Source: Candidatus Agathobaculum merdipullorum
Lineage (GTDB): Bacteria > Bacillota > Clostridia > Oscillospirales > Butyricicoccaceae
Length of the DNA: 34,633 nucleotides
Assembly: GCA_019115185.1 (NCBI GenBank)
Contig: DXDZ01000046.1
Span: 1 to 34,633 of the forward strand
Reading direction: 5' to 3'
The position numbers and the translations under genes are program-made. Below are positions 32,835 to 34,633 of this stretch, piece by piece; the stretch's first letter is position 1; each line of letters begins with the position of its first letter. The notes below the pieces were generated by a model. It saw nothing but the letters and a program-made list of their open reading frames with translations. It did no database searches and was not told the DNA's origin.

Positions 32835-34358
32835 ATGAGAGGCGTAGAGACCCGCATTCAGGAGATCCGCCGTCGTATTTTCCGCGAGGTGGCCCGTATG
32901 GCTTACCACACGGAGTGGCCGACGGACAGGCGAATCGAAGCGCTCCCGTATGAAATCATTCCGGGCGAGGTCGGCAATTTCCGCAACGACATTTTCCTCG
33001 AGCGCGCGATCGTCGGCGAACGCCTGCGTCTGGCAATGGGCTTGCCCTGCCGCAATGCGGCGGAGCATTCGCCGGTGTCGGACAACATTGAAGCCGCAAC
33101 CCGCGAAGAAACCTACTACACGCCGCCGCTGGTCAACATCATCAAGTTTGCCTGCAATGCGTGCAAGGAAAACGAGATCATGGTCACCGACGGCTGTCAG
33201 GGCTGTCTGGCGCACCCGTGCGTTGAGGTCTGTCCCAAGGGCGCCATCACGCTCGACCGCTATAACGGACGTTCGCACATCGATCAGGAAAAATGCATCA
33301 AGTGCGGCCGCTGCGTGGATGTTTGCTCGTATCATGCCATCATTCATCAGGTGCGTCCGTGTGCCGCGGCCTGCGGCGTGGACGCGATCCACAGCGATAA
33401 GAACGGCAAGGCCGATATCGATTATGAAAAGTGCGTATCCTGCGGCATGTGTCTGGTTAACTGCCCGTTCGGCGCAATTGCGGACAAGTCCCAGATTTTC
33501 CAGGTGATTCGTGCCATTCAGGCAGGCGAGCGTGTATACGCCGCTGTCGCTCCGGCGTTTGTCGGCCAGTTCGGCCCCAAGGTCACGCCGGGCAAGCTGC
33601 GCGCTGCGATGAAGCAGCTGGGCTTTGCTGATATTCTGGAGGTTGCGATCGGCGCTGACCTGTGCGCGGCACAGGAAGCGGACGACTTTGTCAAGGAAGT
33701 GCCGGAAAAGCTGCCGTACATGGGTACTTCTTGCTGCCCGGCATGGTCCGTGATGGCAAAGAAAATGTTCCCCGATCAGGCGGAGTGCATCTCGATGGCG
33801 CTGACGCCCATGACGCTGACCGCGCGCCTGATTAAGCATCATCATCCGGACGCAAAGGTGGCATTTATTGGCCCCTGCGCGGCAAAGAAGCTGGAAGCGA
33901 TGCGTAAGGATGTCCGCAGCGAAGTGGACTTCGTGCTGACGTTTGAGGAAATGACCGGTATTTTCGACGCGCGTCATGTCGATCTTGAGTCCCTGCCCGA
34001 AGATCCGCACGGCGTCAACGACGCCTCCGCCGACGGCCGTAACTTTGCGGTTTCGGGTGGTGTGGCGCAGGCGGTCGTCAACGTCATCAAGGAGAAATAC
34101 CCGGATCGGGAAATTAAAGTGGTCAACGCCGAGGGCTTGCGCGAGTGCCGCAAGATGTTGCAGGCGGCCAAGGCCGGCAAGTACAACGGCTATCTGCTCG
34201 AAGGCATGGCCTGCCCGGGCGGCTGTGTCGCCGGTGCGGGTACCATGCAGGCGATCAAGAAGTCGGCGGCCGTGGTCGGGCTGTACGCCAAGCAGGCAGA
34301 GCACAAGACCGCGACCGGCACCGAGTATGTCAAGGAGCTGGACAAGCTCGTTGATTGA
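32835..34358 (+). CDS. Monomeric [FeFe] hydrogenase (group B-like) with ferredoxin domains
   Basis: Reduces protons to H2 (or the reverse) with electrons from ferredoxin; cytoplasmic, oxygen-sensitive. 507 residues. A ~100-residue N-terminal region of unknown fold is followed by cysteine clusters for 4Fe-4S centres: CQGCLAHPCVEVCP (C-x2-C-x4-C-x3-CP), CIKCGRCVDVC and CVSCGMCLVNCP. The H-cluster motifs are TSCCPAW (C300/C301), IGPCAAKKLE and EGMACPGGCVAGAG, so all cluster cysteines are present. The second motif reads GPC where the classical enzymes have MPC, so this is not the CpI-type group. ATG 32835 is 11 bases after AAGGGGG; ATG 32826 is too close to that site. No hydE/F/G maturase genes are in the window. 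Confidence 0.93.
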   Translation: MRGVETRIQEIRRRIFREVARMAYHTEWPTDRRIEALPYEIIPGEVGNFRNDIFLERAIVGERLRLAMGLPCRNAAEHSPVSDNIEAATREETYYTPPLVNIIKFACNACKENEIMVTDGCQGCLAHPCVEVCPKGAITLDRYNGRSHIDQEKCIKCGRCVDVCSYHAIIHQVRPCAAACGVDAIHSDKNGKADIDYEKCVSCGMCLVNCPFGAIADKSQIFQVIRAIQAGERVYAAVAPAFVGQFGPKVTPGKLRAAMKQLGFADILEVAIGADLCAAQEADDFVKEVPEKLPYMGTSCCPAWSVMAKKMFPDQAECISMALTPMTLTARLIKHHHPDAKVAFIGPCAAKKLEAMRKDVRSEVDFVLTFEEMTGIFDARHVDLESLPEDPHGVNDASADGRNFAVSGGVAQAVVNVIKEKYPDREIKVVNAEGLRECRKMLQAAKAGKYNGYLLEGMACPGGCVAGAGTMQAIKKSAAVVGLYAKQAEHKTATGTEYVKELDKLVD

Positions 34359-34360
34359 TT

Positions 34361-34460
34361 CTTCGATCGAACCGTACAGGCTCGATCGAGGGGGAACGCA
34401 CCGCGTCCATGCGCGGATGCGTCCCAAGCTGCGCAAAGTTCCGACATGCGAAACTTTGCT
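34361..34460 (+). ncRNA. Candidate structured RNA: three hairpins after the hydrogenase gene
   Basis: Three consecutive stems: (1) TCGATCGA (34363-34370) with TCGATCGA (34382-34389); (2) a long interrupted stem 34392-34425, GGG-ACGCA-CCGCG against CGCGG-TGCGT-CCC; (3) GCAAAGTT (34433-34440) with AACTTTGC (34452-34459). They end in a strong terminator at 34473. This could be a 3'-UTR-derived small RNA or simply a stabilised mRNA end. No known family is recognised and no separate promoter is clear. Confidence 0.35.
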
Positions 34461-34472
34461 CTGCACTGGTAT

Positions 34473-34499
34473 AAAAAGGCGGGCTGAGCCCGCCTTTTT
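34473..34499 (+). terminator. Rho-independent terminator ending the hydrogenase transcript
   Basis: AAAAAGGCGGGC (34473-34484), loop TGA, GCCCGCCTTTTT (34488-34499). Perfect stem with a T run, about 115 bases after the stop codon. Confidence 0.92.
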
Positions 34500-34506
34500 A
34501 TGAAAG

Positions 34507-34526
34507 GGCCTGTTGCAAAATAGGCC
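34507..34526. repeat. Possible insertion-sequence end: GGCCT / AGGCC repeat with TGTTGCAAAA
   Basis: GGCCTGTTGCAAAATAGGCC is a short dyad. TGTTGCAAAA near a GC-rich start resembles ends of some IS elements as I remember them. No transposase is visible inside the window, so this stays a guess. Confidence 0.25.
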
Positions 34527-34541
34527 AAAGAAAAAAAGACG

Positions 34542-34581
34542 GGCAGGGCAGCCCGAAAAGGGTTGCCTTGCCTGCCTTTTT
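34542..34581. terminator. Second terminator-like hairpin near the right edge
   Basis: GGCAGGGCAGCCC (34542-34554) pairs with GGGTTGCCTTGCC (34560-34572) over 13 positions with two G-T pairs and loop GAAAA. It is followed by TGCCTTTTTG on the plus strand and by GTCTTTTTTTC on the minus strand. It probably ends a minus-strand gene lying beyond the window. The rest to 34633 holds only a small TTTGTG/CACAAA dyad (34595-34608). Confidence 0.6.
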
Positions 34582-34633
34582 GCTTTAGGCTTAGTTTGTG
34601 AACACAAAACCAAAGCAAGACCAGTGTAACGTA

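Noticed and set aside
32766-34613. 615-residue open frame on the minus strand
   Set aside because: Antisense of the hydrogenase gene, whose iron-sulfur motifs are unmistakable; it also crosses two terminators.

Overview
The window reads as chromosome from a GC-rich anaerobic member of the Clostridia (Firmicutes), most like the Oscillospiraceae/Butyricicoccaceae. Signs of this are the WalRK-YycH-YycI-YycJ locus, the YlxM-Ffh-RpsP-KhpA-RimM-TrmD operon, the rplU-prp-rpmA-obg cluster with a Prp-processed form of L27, a YmfF/YmfH peptidase pair, a phi-LC3-type holin, a CarD-family regulator and a monomeric [FeFe] hydrogenase. It is nearly all coding, mostly core housekeeping genes. I see no rRNA or tRNA gene, no CRISPR array, no intact mobile element and no plasmid functions.

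Layout. 1-5456 (minus): the 5' part of a glycogen branching enzyme gene (cut by the window edge), then a three-gene operon read right to left, cysteine desulfurase - thiI - cinA. The first two suit sulfur transfer to tRNA. 5541-8481: purA with a strong promoter and terminator, a GNAT acetyltransferase, a CarD-like regulator, and a small convergent holin gene. 8646-19486 (plus): a GH13 alpha-glucan hydrolase and a Nudix hydrolase, then the cell-wall regulon walR-walK-yycH-yycI, murA, yycJ, rlmH and a lipase-like hydrolase. Having murA between yycI and yycJ is the notable arrangement. 19530-20577: a PfkB-family sugar-phosphate kinase that converges on trmD through a shared bidirectional terminator.

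20558-24288 (minus): SRP, ribosome and tRNA-modification operon ylxM-ffh-rpsP-khpA-rimM-trmD with an internal terminator after khpA and no rplS at its end. 24334-28761 (plus): M16 peptidase pair (first without, second with the HxxEH zinc motif), lgt and folD. 28788-30207: rpiA and an unrecognised membrane-anchored coiled-coil protein. 30224-32635: rplU (with a leader), prp, rpmA and obg. 32690-34499: a hydrogenase gene preceded by a Rex-like operator and followed by a row of hairpins ending in a terminator. The last ~130 bases hold another terminator-like hairpin and a possible insertion-sequence end.

I found no clear undescribed multi-gene system. The best leads are the hairpin array after the hydrogenase gene, the Rex-like site, the murA insertion in the wal locus, the terminator/promoter overlap before rplU, the internal terminator before rimM, the unknown protein after rpiA and the stand-alone holin. 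All functions are read from sequence motifs without database searches.
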